The notes under the pieces: model-generated
Database searches by the model: none
What the model saw: the letters and a program-made list of their open reading frames with translations, nothing else
What the model was told of the DNA's origin: nothing
From: Bacteroidales bacterium
Lineage (GTDB): Bacteria > Bacteroidota > Bacteroidia > Bacteroidales > Lentimicrobiaceae
DNA length: 64,000 nucleotides
NCBI GenBank assembly: GCA_016705005.1
Contig: JADIZB010000024.1
Span: forward strand, 1-64,000
Direction of reading: 5' to 3'
Translations under genes and position numbers: made by a program
Shown: in pieces, positions 15,214-23,172 of the stretch
How the letters are laid out: each line of letters begins with the position of its first letter
Numbering within the stretch: position 1 is the first letter of the stretch

Positions 15214-18130
15214 ACTTCAGGCTTTCCAGGAATACCTCAACCGGATGCAACGCCTTTCTTCCTGTGCCATCCATGATCTGATGACGGCAACTGGTGCCGG
15301 GCGCAGCGATGGTGGTGCTGATATCGGTTTTGCGTATTTCCGGGAACAGGACAAGTTCACCCACCTTCATCGAAACATCATAATGCTCCGCCTCATAACC
15401 GAAAGAACCAGCCATGCCGCAGCAACCCGATTTGATCTCATCTACCTTATAGTTGACTGGCAGGGTAAGCATCTGCTTTGTTGAAGCCGTTGAGGCAATT
15501 GATTTCTGGTGGCAATGTCCGTGAAGCCTGATGTTTCTGGGTTCACCCGTAAACCTGTCGCTGGTGATATGCCCTGCCGCGACTTCCCGCATAATGAAGT
15601 CATCGATTAAAAGGCAGTTTTTTGAAATCAACACAGCCTTTTCCTTAAGTTCACCCCTCGTAAGGTCAGGGTATTCATCACGGAAAGTCAGGATGGCCGA
15701 AGGCTCAATGCCTATCAGCGGACTGTCGGCAGTGATCATGGGTGAAAGCAGGCCGATGTTCTTCTCTGCAATTATTTTTGCTTTCCGGATCAGGCCTTTG
15801 CTCAGAAAGGTGCGTCCACTTTCGTGGATAGGAGGAATCTCAACCCGGTAGCCAAGTTTGTTCAATGCCATGATGGCACTGATGCCTACTTCTACGTCGT
15901 TATAATTGGTAAACTCGTCTGCAAACAGGTAAACAAGCTGACCTCCTGATGGATTTTGCCTGTTCTTCTGATGCCATGTTCTGAGTGTTGTTTTGTAAAT
16001 CAGTGGGATAGACCGTTTAGAAGCAAATCCAAGCGTTTTCTTGATCAATCCTGAGAAATATCTGTTACGGAGGAAGAAGTTGTAGAAATACGGGAAAAAA
16101 CTGCCGATCCTGTTGAAAGCGGTAATATAGGCTATCATCCTGGTGCGGAGAGGTACGCCGTTGGCATCGTAATAGTGCTGCAAAAATTCAGCCTTTACCT
16201 TAGCGATATCGACATTCGACGGACATTCTGATTTGCATCCTTTACACGAAAGGCACAGGTCCATGATTTCGTAAATCTCTTTATGATCAAATGGATTTGA
16301 TTTTTCTGAGTGGGTAAGGAATTCCCTGAGTATATTGGCCCTTGCCCGGGTAGTTGTATTTTCATCCCTGGTAGCCTGGTAGCTCGGACACATGGTTCCT
16401 GCAAATTGCTCTGATTTGCGGCAGTCGCCCGAGCCGTTGCATTGTTCAGCTGCCCTGACAATACCCATGCTTTCGCTGAAATCAAAAACCGTATCGATCT
16501 CCCTTGTTTTCTGCCCCGGAGTGTAGCGGAGACTGTCATTCATTTTTGGGGTATCGGTGATTTTCCCGGGGTTAAATATACCTTCAGGGTCCCATACATT
16601 TTTGATTTCCTTCAACAGGGCATAATTGTGATCGCCCAGCATCAATGGAATAAACTCCCCGCGTAACCGGCCATCACCATGTTCGCCGCTGAGGGAGCCG
16701 CGGTATTTCTTTACAAGTTTTGCAGTCTCCAGTGCTACGGTATGGAAGAGTTCAACATCACCGGGATCTTTCAGGTCGAGGACCGGACGCAGATGAATCT
16801 CACCGGTGGCAATATGTGCATAGTAAACGCAGTCAAGCCCCAGTCCGACAAGCATTTTCCTGAAATCAGCCATATAGGCAGGTAAGACGAGCGGATTCAC
16901 TGCAGTATCCTCAATTACGGCCACAGGTTTTTTATCACCGGGGACATTCGAAAGCAGACCCAGCCCTGCTTTTCGCAACGCCCAGACTTTATTGATATCG
17001 CTTCCGTAAATAACCGGGAAATGGTAGCCATAGCCATTGTTTCGCATGTCGGCTTCAAGCGTTGCAGCCAGTTTGTCGATGGCTTCACGTGTTTCCATGG
17101 CCAGTTCTACCACCAGTATGGCAGCAGGCTCACCCTGAATGAAGAACCTGTTTTTTCGTTGTTCGATGTTTCCCTTGGTGCGCTCAAGGATAAAATTGTC
17201 GATCAGTTCGATGGCAACAGGCTTATGTCTTAATGCAACCAGGTTCCCGTTAAATGCATCTTCAAGCGTTTCACAGTGAATGCATATCAGGGCTTTTTCT
17301 TTTGGGGGCAAAGGCACCAGGTTGAGTTTGATTTCAGTACTGAATGCCAGCGTTCCTTCCGACCCTGCAAGTAACCTGCAAAAGTTGAAAGCGGGTTTCC
17401 CTGCAGTGAAAGGCTCCGATTCAAGCAATAAATCCAGCGCATAACCTGTATTTCTCCTTTCTACGACGGGATCAGGAAATTCTGCCCTGATTTCTGCCTG
17501 GTTCGCAGGGTTCATCAGCATATCCTTCATCGTCCTGTATAACTGACCTTCGTAGGTCTGAAGGGTGCACTTCTGCTCAAAAGCATCGTTATCCAAAGGC
17601 CCGAATAAAACCTCAGATCCGTCACTCAGCAGTGCTTTTATCTCAAGGGTATGCTCACGTGTGCTTCCGTAAACCAGTGAATGCGACCCGCAGGAGTTGT
17701 TGCCGACCATTCCTCCGATCATACAGCGGTTTGAGGTGGATGTCTCCGGACCGAAGAACAAACCATGTGGTTCAAGCAGCTTATTCAGTTCATCCAGCAC
17801 AACACCGGGCTGAACTTTCACCCAATGCTCCTCCACATTGAGCTCGATTACCCGGGTCATATATTTCGACACATCAGCAATGATTCCATTACCGACTACC
17901 TGACCGGCCAGCGAAGTGCCGGCGGTCCTGGGGATCAGGGGAACCTTCATTTTTGATGCAAATGCAATCAATACTCTGATATCATCATCATCTTCCGGCC
18001 GGCACACAGCAGCAGGCATCTCGCGGTAAGCCGAGGCATCGGTCGCGTAAAGCAGGCGCATACTATCGCCGGTATATAGGTCTCCCTTCAGAAGGGAGCG
18101 GAGTTCATTCCATTTGTTAACAGGGATCAT
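15212..18130 (-). CDS. FAD-linked oxidase fused to Fe-S (CCG) subunit, D-lactate/glycolate dehydrogenase-like
   Basis: A 972-aa fusion of a GlcD-like flavoprotein and a GlcF/GlpC-like iron-sulfur protein. The FAD-binding type 4 domain covers about 25-250 (PLIPRTAGTSLAGQVVGNG, CMIGGMVGNNSCGSHS) and the FAD-oxidase C-terminal domain about 270-530 (SGEHGDGRLRGEF). Two 4Fe-4S-type clusters follow (C..SGDC...CPSY, then CLSCKGCKSECP). The C-terminal CCG region has HGHCHQKS and CCGMAGSFGYE. It would oxidise a 2-hydroxy acid such as D-lactate and pass electrons to quinone or another carrier. Its start codon overlaps the stop of the transposase remnant. Confidence 0.88.
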   Translation of the reverse strand: MIPVNKWNELRSLLKGDLYTGDSMRLLYATDASAYREMPAAVCRPEDDDDIRVLIAFASKMKVPLIPRTAGTSLAGQVVGNGIIADVSKYMTRVIELNVEEHWVKVQPGVVLDELNKLLEPHGLFFGPETSTSNRCMIGGMVGNNSCGSHSLVYGSTREHTLEIKALLSDGSEVLFGPLDNDAFEQKCTLQTYEGQLYRTMKDMLMNPANQAEIRAEFPDPVVERRNTGYALDLLLESEPFTAGKPAFNFCRLLAGSEGTLAFSTEIKLNLVPLPPKEKALICIHCETLEDAFNGNLVALRHKPVAIELIDNFILERTKGNIEQRKNRFFIQGEPAAILVVELAMETREAIDKLAATLEADMRNNGYGYHFPVIYGSDINKVWALRKAGLGLLSNVPGDKKPVAVIEDTAVNPLVLPAYMADFRKMLVGLGLDCVYYAHIATGEIHLRPVLDLKDPGDVELFHTVALETAKLVKKYRGSLSGEHGDGRLRGEFIPLMLGDHNYALLKEIKNVWDPEGIFNPGKITDTPKMNDSLRYTPGQKTREIDTVFDFSESMGIVRAAEQCNGSGDCRKSEQFAGTMCPSYQATRDENTTTRARANILREFLTHSEKSNPFDHKEIYEIMDLCLSCKGCKSECPSNVDIAKVKAEFLQHYYDANGVPLRTRMIAYITAFNRIGSFFPYFYNFFLRNRYFSGLIKKTLGFASKRSIPLIYKTTLRTWHQKNRQNPSGGQLVYLFADEFTNYNDVEVGISAIMALNKLGYRVEIPPIHESGRTFLSKGLIRKAKIIAEKNIGLLSPMITADSPLIGIEPSAILTFRDEYPDLTRGELKEKAVLISKNCLLIDDFIMREVAAGHITSDRFTGEPRNIRLHGHCHQKSIASTASTKQMLTLPVNYKVDEIKSGCCGMAGSFGYEAEHYDVSMKVGELVLFPEIRKTDISTTIAAPGTSCRHQIMDGTGRKALHPVEVFLESLK

Positions 18131-18519
18131 GCAGATTCTCCGGGTTTTATGGTTTGTTGGTAAAGCCTGGTAAATTTCATGTATTCTTCTTCAAAAGTAT
18201 GCTTTTTATGGTGTTCCGGTTGATTGAGAAAATAATTACATACTTTTTTAACATCGGTCTTTGATACGGAAACGGCTGAGCAACGCTGCTGCCAGGTAAA
18301 GATCCCTTTACAGAGGTAGTAATCATTGATGAATTTAGAAGTGGAATCAGCAATAATTTCCGCAAATTCGTTCTCACCATCATCCGGACTTTCTGAAATC
18401 AGGAAATGAACATGTTCAGGGTTGGCGTAAACCGAAAACAACATGATGCTGTGATTTTTAATTTTACCCGTAATGTGTTTCTAAATTCCTTGCCTGAGGT
18501 TTGCCTTTAAATGAGTCAT
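18127..18519 (-). pseudogene. IS200/REP-associated tyrosine transposase remnant
   Basis: The frame reads KHITGKIKNHSIMLFSVYANPEHVHFLISES, then KFINDYYLCKGIFTWQQ and VCNYFLNQPEHHKKHTFEEEY. These are the C-terminal two thirds of a Y1 (HUH) transposase: HVH is the HUH motif, and the tyrosine of CNYFLNQ is in the place of the nucleophile. An in-frame TAG precedes KHITG, and the usual N-terminus is absent; an ORF from ATG at 18444 gives 105 aa. The TGA overlaps the ATG of the FAD oxidase gene. No IS ends were seen. It may be a dead insertion or a degraded RAYT. Confidence 0.75.
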
Positions 18520-18928
18520 CCCCCGGTGTAGTGGCAGAGATAAAATGAATATAGAAATTGTTATACTCACCTTTCATGAAAATTTGTAACAATAGTATTT
18601 ATAGTACATATTTTCATGTTCTGACAAAGATATTGAAAGAACAAGCCATGTGGTAATTCTGCTGGGATTAATTTTTAAGGTAACTGATAATCAGGTTATG
18701 ACCAATAATCATGTTGAAGATTATAGTGGGCAGGTTAATTACTGAGATTCAACATAGTGAATAGATTCGGATTGGTAAATATCTGACCAACCTGTTTGCT
18801 TCCGGGGGAATTTCAAGGGCATTTTAATGCTGAGATCAACCTGATTTTCCTTCCTTTTCTCAGCCTCAGACAACGCGGCACAAGATCATCAACCTTATTT
18901 TTGCTCTTCCGGACCTTATTGACCGGAA
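18520..18928. other. Intergenic region, nothing recognised
   Basis: AT-rich stretch with no ORF carrying a recognisable motif and no clear promoter. It separates the transposase remnant from the terminator of the DUF1338 gene. Confidence 0.4.
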
Positions 18929-18960
18929 TAAAAAAATCCCGGCTTACCATCGCCGGGATT
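18929..18960 (-). terminator. Terminator of the DUF1338 gene
   Basis: Read on the minus strand, the stem AATCCCGGC/GCCGGGATT is followed by a run of T. It begins 25 bp after the stop codon of the gene ending at 18986. Confidence 0.8.
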
Positions 18961-18985
18961 CAACTCACAATTCAAACAATGATAT

Positions 18986-19792
18986 TTATTTCTTGTAAAA
19001 ATCTGTACTCTCAAAAATTTTATCCGCTGATTTGGCAATAAATCCGGAGTATAATTTTCCATCGGTATCGGCATACCTCATGGCAAATTCATAATAACAG
19101 GAAGGTATTTCGAACGTTCCTTCCTTGAACTTTACCGGAAGAATCCCTGCCATGATGCTTGACTGTTCGAGCAGTTCACCGGGTGTTCCTTTAACTTCGC
19201 CACCAGAGCTGTTGATGATAAAACCATTGTCTTTCAGAAACTGGTTTACCTTGTGAATGTCGTTGTATTTGTTCAGTCCATTGATGCTGACAGTAAAGTG
19301 GTTTGCCCTGAACCCGTATACATAAACCCAGGCAGCGTATTCCGATTCCTTGCGAAGGGTCTCATATACTTCATACGAAGGGGTTCCCCACAGGTTTCCG
19401 GCATAAATCAATTCGCTTTTTCCGGTCATACCTGAAGGAATTGTATCAATGATTCCTTTAATCGTTTCCTGCAGGAAAGGAGAAAACTCTTCAACCAGCA
19501 GTTCGCTGATAAAGACACGCGGGGCATCTTTAAATGTCTTATGCTCAAAATGTTTGGCATTCAGCTTTTTCTGTTCAAAATGATAAGAACCTTTATACTC
19601 ATATCCTACTTTCAGGAATTCCTGCGACAGCACTTCAACATTGATGCGGGGATCATTGAATGTTCGGAAGGCAATATGATCGTTAAAAACTTCTTCACCT
19701 TCCGAAACGAAGAGGTCATACACCCTTTTTGCTGCGGGGTTCTGAGAAATGTAATCGGCCCATAGCCTGTCAAATACCTGTTGAGCTTCCAT
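18986..19792 (-). CDS. DUF1338 (HglS/YdcJ-like) metal-dependent oxygenase family protein
   Basis: A 268-aa protein of the DUF1338 family, whose characterised member HglS is a 2-oxoadipate dioxygenase/decarboxylase forming D-2-hydroxyglutarate. The expected metal-binding positions are visible: His in FNDHIAFRTF (about residue 39), His in GFRANHFTVSI (about 175) and a glutamate in SCYYEFAMRY (near 240). Short Bacteroidota members like this one differ from the 450-aa HglS type, so the real substrate is unsure. The gene has its own terminator and lies 78 bp after the lipoate ligase gene on the same strand. Confidence 0.8.
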   Translation of the reverse strand: MEAQQVFDRLWADYISQNPAAKRVYDLFVSEGEEVFNDHIAFRTFNDPRINVEVLSQEFLKVGYEYKGSYHFEQKKLNAKHFEHKTFKDAPRVFISELLVEEFSPFLQETIKGIIDTIPSGMTGKSELIYAGNLWGTPSYEVYETLRKESEYAAWVYVYGFRANHFTVSINGLNKYNDIHKVNQFLKDNGFIINSSGGEVKGTPGELLEQSSIMAGILPVKFKEGTFEIPSCYYEFAMRYADTDGKLYSGFIAKSADKIFESTDFYKK

Positions 19793-19870
19793 TTGATTCG
19801 GTTGATTTTAATATTAAGCCAGTGTTAAACAACGCTGAATGATGAATGTTCAAGATCCTGCTGAAGAGTT

Positions 19871-20851
19871 TCAGAATAAGGCCTTCGCCAGTTCCTCCCT
19901 GGTCACATTCAGAAAGTATTGTGTAATGTCAAATCTGTTAAGCCGGTCGGCTACAGCTGATTCCGAATGGAGCGAACCTTCAAGGGCAGACTCTATTTCA
20001 GATGGATCAAGTTTATTGAAATAGTCGCCGTAAAACCTGGCTTTTTCAATGATACCGTTCACCACTTCGAGTGCCACTTCCAGTTTTCCCCCATTGGTTT
20101 TTACTGCTTTACGGAAGTTGTATTTCGGGGAATAGCCAAAGTTCCATTCCCAGGTGATGTACTTCTCATCCCTCAGCCTGGAGATAGACCGGATATCTTC
20201 TTCTGTAAAGCTGTAAAGCTGTGAATTTGCGGTTGTTTCAACGATATGGTTCATGATATGATCGCGGAATTCAAGCACAGTCATAGGGATTTGCAGGTGT
20301 TCACTGATGTTGGTAACCCTGCTTCTTACTGATTTAACTGCCTTGTCGGTGAATTTGTCAGGGTCCACATTCAGGGCACCTGAAAGATCGGCCATTTCCG
20401 CCGAAAACAACAGTGTACCATGATGCAGCACCCTTGATTTATGTACATGTTCAGCATTGCCTGAGAACTTCCGTCCTCCGATCGTCAGGTCATTCCTGCC
20501 TTCAAATTTAGCATCAATTCCAAGTTTCTTCATCACTTCCAGTATGGGAAGGGTAAATTTCCTGAAATCCACCAGCTGATGATGTTCGCCCGAAGCAATA
20601 AAAGTAAAATTCAGGTTTCCGAGATCATGAAAAACAGCGCCACCTCCCGATAGCCGGCGAACAACTTTGATCTGGTTTTCTTTGACAAAGTCAGCATTGA
20701 TTTCAGCCAGGGTATTCTGGTGCTTGCCGACAATGATGGCCGGCTCATTGCGCCATAACATGAAACAATCCCGTTCAAAGTGTTTGAGTACATATTCTTC
20801 TGCTGCCAGGTTAAAGTAGGGGTCGGTTTCATGTCGTATGATACAAAGCAT
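19871..20851 (-). CDS. lplA: Lipoate-protein ligase A
   Basis: A 326-aa enzyme of the biotin/lipoate ligase fold that attaches free lipoate to 2-oxoacid dehydrogenase and glycine cleavage H proteins. Recognisable family segments are NLAAEEYVL, FMLWRNEPAIIVGKHQN, VVRRLSGGGAVFHDLGNLNFTFI, GRNDLTIGGRKFSGNAEH (conserved lipoyl-AMP region with the lysine of KFSGNA) and HHGTLLFSAEMADL. The C-terminal accessory domain follows from about 250. A -7 box lies 20 bp before the ATG. Confidence 0.92.
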   Translation of the reverse strand: MLCIIRHETDPYFNLAAEEYVLKHFERDCFMLWRNEPAIIVGKHQNTLAEINADFVKENQIKVVRRLSGGGAVFHDLGNLNFTFIASGEHHQLVDFRKFTLPILEVMKKLGIDAKFEGRNDLTIGGRKFSGNAEHVHKSRVLHHGTLLFSAEMADLSGALNVDPDKFTDKAVKSVRSRVTNISEHLQIPMTVLEFRDHIMNHIVETTANSQLYSFTEEDIRSISRLRDEKYITWEWNFGYSPKYNFRKAVKTNGGKLEVALEVVNGIIEKARFYGDYFNKLDPSEIESALEGSLHSESAVADRLNRFDITQYFLNVTREELAKALF

Positions 20852-20871
20852 AGCTGTTGATTTTGAGATTG

Positions 20872-20879
20872 CAAAAGTA
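20872..20879 (-). promoter_or_regulatory. -7 promoter element of lplA
   Basis: TACTTTTG on the minus strand, 20 bp before the lplA start codon, fits the Bacteroidota -7 consensus TAnnTTTG. No good -33 element is seen at the usual distance. Confidence 0.5.
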
Positions 20880-20982
20880 GCAGTTTGTCCTTAAACAGAT
20901 TTTATTGTCAAAGGTTTATTACCGGCCGTCAACGGAAAGGTTGCTTATGAGGGCAAGCTGTTGATTTTACAACGGGTAAATC

Positions 20983-22455
20983 TCAGTCTTTCTGTTTCGA
21001 TTCCTTTTGTGCAGCTTTGCGGGTCCATTCCGGAACTGTGGTAGTCAGAAATACACTTTTCTTTTTTAATAATTCAGGCATTTCAAGGCCAACATACTTC
21101 TGTGCTTTTTCTTTGGTAGAGATATCGGGCATTTCAACCGGGATTTTAACACCCTTTCTGCCAAAGATTTCAGTCAGCAGAATTCTGGCTTCCTGCACCT
21201 TCTGGATGGAGGTTCCCAATACCCTGAGCGATTCAACGGGTGAATGAAAACCAAGACCATTGGCAGCTGCAACCCAGTCCCAGCGCCACTGGGCATGACG
21301 GATCAGCTGAAGCACAGGTTTCATTTCTGTTTCTGTGGCTCCGTTGTCCCACGCAGTTTTTGCTTCTATATGTACCCGGGCCAGGTTCTTCTCGGCCAAC
21401 CGCCTTAATTCTTCTACTTTACCCTGACGCTCTACCACATTGGCCATGAGTTTTGCCTCGCTTTCGCGATGGCATACCTGGCACGAACCTGAGATATTGG
21501 CCAACGGACTCTGGATCTTATGATCGGTAAACTTCATGCCTCCTTCGCGTTTGTAAGGCATATGACAATCGGCACAGGCAACCCCACGGTCAGCATGAAC
21601 ACCTGTCATATACAATTCAAAGTCCGGATGCTGGGCTTTCAACATGGGAGTTCTGCTCAGCTTATGAACCCAGTCCACATGTTCTATCTCATCGTAATAA
21701 GCTTCCATATTGTCAGCACTGAATCCCTTGTCCCATGGAAAAGTAAGGTACTTACCTTCACCCCTGAAATAATATTCAACATGGCATTGGGCGCATACCA
21801 GTGAGCGCATCTCCTGCAGGGTTGCTTTGTTGATGTCTTTACCCTGTCTTTGATAGGCTTCGGCCAGAGCCGGACGGGTGATTCGGAGATTCATGGTTTT
21901 GGGATCATGACAATCCTGGCAGCCAATGTTGTTCACAACCTCATGGCCCAGTTCATCCCATTTGCCTTTATAGAATTCAGCTACACCCATCTGTTCCATC
22001 AGCCTTGGTACATCCGGGCTTTTGCACGTCCAGCAGGTTGCAGGTTGCGGAACATCGGTTCTGAGGCTTTCACGTATATCTTTAATGGCATAGTAATGAC
22101 CCCGACCCTGGTTATATTCCCTCGAGAAAGCATAACCGGCCCACATAACAACCAGTTCGGGATATTTTTCGAGATAATCTACCACGGCAGATCCTCCGTG
22201 CGGACTTTGAAATCCTGTATCAAGCGTGCTCAGGTAGGTTTCATATTCGCGAGGATAGTTCTGACCCCACACCTCATTCCTTGGTTCCCAGTCAGGAATG
22301 GCTTTTCCTGTCTGGAAGTAAAGTTTCGATTCGGTTCGCCTTTCCAGGATGGATGCCGCGAATATGCCAAGAAGGAACACGACCACCGCTGTTAAAAAGA
22401 ATATCATCCAGTTGATCCAGGGTTTACGGCCTGATTTGTTCGTTGTGTTTTCCAT
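20983..22455 (-). CDS. nrfA: Ammonia-forming cytochrome c nitrite reductase, catalytic subunit
   Basis: A 490-aa pentahaem enzyme that reduces nitrite to ammonium with six electrons in the periplasm. The catalytic haem motif CWTCK is at 141-145 (lysine as axial ligand), and four CxxCH motifs follow: CQDCH, CAQCH (within CAQCHVEYYF), CADCH and CQVCH. The N-terminus has an uncleaved-looking membrane segment (about 16-36). It follows nrfH by 11 bp, so the two form an operon for respiratory or detoxifying nitrite ammonification. Confidence 0.95.
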   Translation of the reverse strand: MENTTNKSGRKPWINWMIFFLTAVVVFLLGIFAASILERRTESKLYFQTGKAIPDWEPRNEVWGQNYPREYETYLSTLDTGFQSPHGGSAVVDYLEKYPELVVMWAGYAFSREYNQGRGHYYAIKDIRESLRTDVPQPATCWTCKSPDVPRLMEQMGVAEFYKGKWDELGHEVVNNIGCQDCHDPKTMNLRITRPALAEAYQRQGKDINKATLQEMRSLVCAQCHVEYYFRGEGKYLTFPWDKGFSADNMEAYYDEIEHVDWVHKLSRTPMLKAQHPDFELYMTGVHADRGVACADCHMPYKREGGMKFTDHKIQSPLANISGSCQVCHRESEAKLMANVVERQGKVEELRRLAEKNLARVHIEAKTAWDNGATETEMKPVLQLIRHAQWRWDWVAAANGLGFHSPVESLRVLGTSIQKVQEARILLTEIFGRKGVKIPVEMPDISTKEKAQKYVGLEMPELLKKKSVFLTTTVPEWTRKAAQKESKQKD

Positions 22456-22466
22456 GATGCTTTCGT

Positions 22467-23066
22467 TTATTTTGCTTCTGATTCATTGTTTTTCAATGCT
22501 TTGTCAAGCCATTCCGGTACAACCGACTTCATTCGCGGTAGAATTGTGTAAGGCGCAGCCGATAAGCTGTTCACTGTTCCGTGCGGGGTTTCCCGGTGAC
22601 AATCCCAGCAACGCGCTCCATCGCCATCTTCATGACCATCGGCAGTGACCTCCACAGCCCCAATCATATCCACCAGATCGAAGTGGCAACGGATACAGTT
22701 TTGCTGTACCACATTGGCCCCCGCCTGTTTGATGCGGATTACCTGAGGCTCTGCCCGGGCAGTAAAAATGGTGGCATGCCGCATCCCGTCCATGGCTTTG
22801 AACAGGTACTTTCTTACAAAACTATCGTGCGGAACATGGCAGTCGTTGCAATGGGCAACTTCACGGTGACTGCTGTGTGTCCATGAGGCATACTGACTGT
22901 ACATCACATGGCAGTTGATACATGTTTCCGGGTCATCCGACAGGTAAGAATGGGCATTGGATGCCCTGATGATCAGCAAAACTGTTCCTGTAAGAACCCC
23001 AAGCATAATTATGACCGGAAGATGCCATTTTTCAGGTGGTTTTAGCAATCGTAACACTCTTTTCAT
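22467..23066 (-). CDS. nrfH: Cytochrome c nitrite reductase small subunit, NapC/NrfH family
   Basis: A 199-aa membrane-anchored tetrahaem quinol dehydrogenase that feeds electrons to NrfA. One N-terminal membrane helix (about 15-35) precedes four CxxCH motifs at 49-53, 73-77, 124-128 and 153-157. The first is CINCHVM, with the methionine expected for NrfH haem 1. The gene order nrfH-nrfA and the 11-bp gap are standard. A near-perfect promoter lies upstream. Confidence 0.94.
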   Translation of the reverse strand: MKRVLRLLKPPEKWHLPVIIMLGVLTGTVLLIIRASNAHSYLSDDPETCINCHVMYSQYASWTHSSHREVAHCNDCHVPHDSFVRKYLFKAMDGMRHATIFTARAEPQVIRIKQAGANVVQQNCIRCHFDLVDMIGAVEVTADGHEDGDGARCWDCHRETPHGTVNSLSAAPYTILPRMKSVVPEWLDKALKNNESEAK

Positions 23067-23138
23067 ACGCTGCCTTTTATATGTGAGATGTTGTATTTAA
23101 AATAAAAGTAAACAAGTACTAGAATTCGTATACATAAG

Positions 23139-23169
23139 CAAATATAGAAATACCTTGTAAACAGGCAAA
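23139..23169 (-). promoter_or_regulatory. Consensus promoter of nrfHA
   Basis: On the minus strand TTTG (23166-23169), exactly 19 nt, then TATATTTG (23139-23146) match both Bacteroidota promoter elements fully. The nrfH ATG lies 72 bp downstream. The -33 element is only 4 bp from the stop codon of the preceding gene. Confidence 0.75.
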
Positions 23170-23172
23170 GAT

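Noticed and set aside
18929..18960. Hairpin as a REP element
   Set aside because: It is followed by a T-run in the right orientation and distance for a terminator of the DUF1338 gene.
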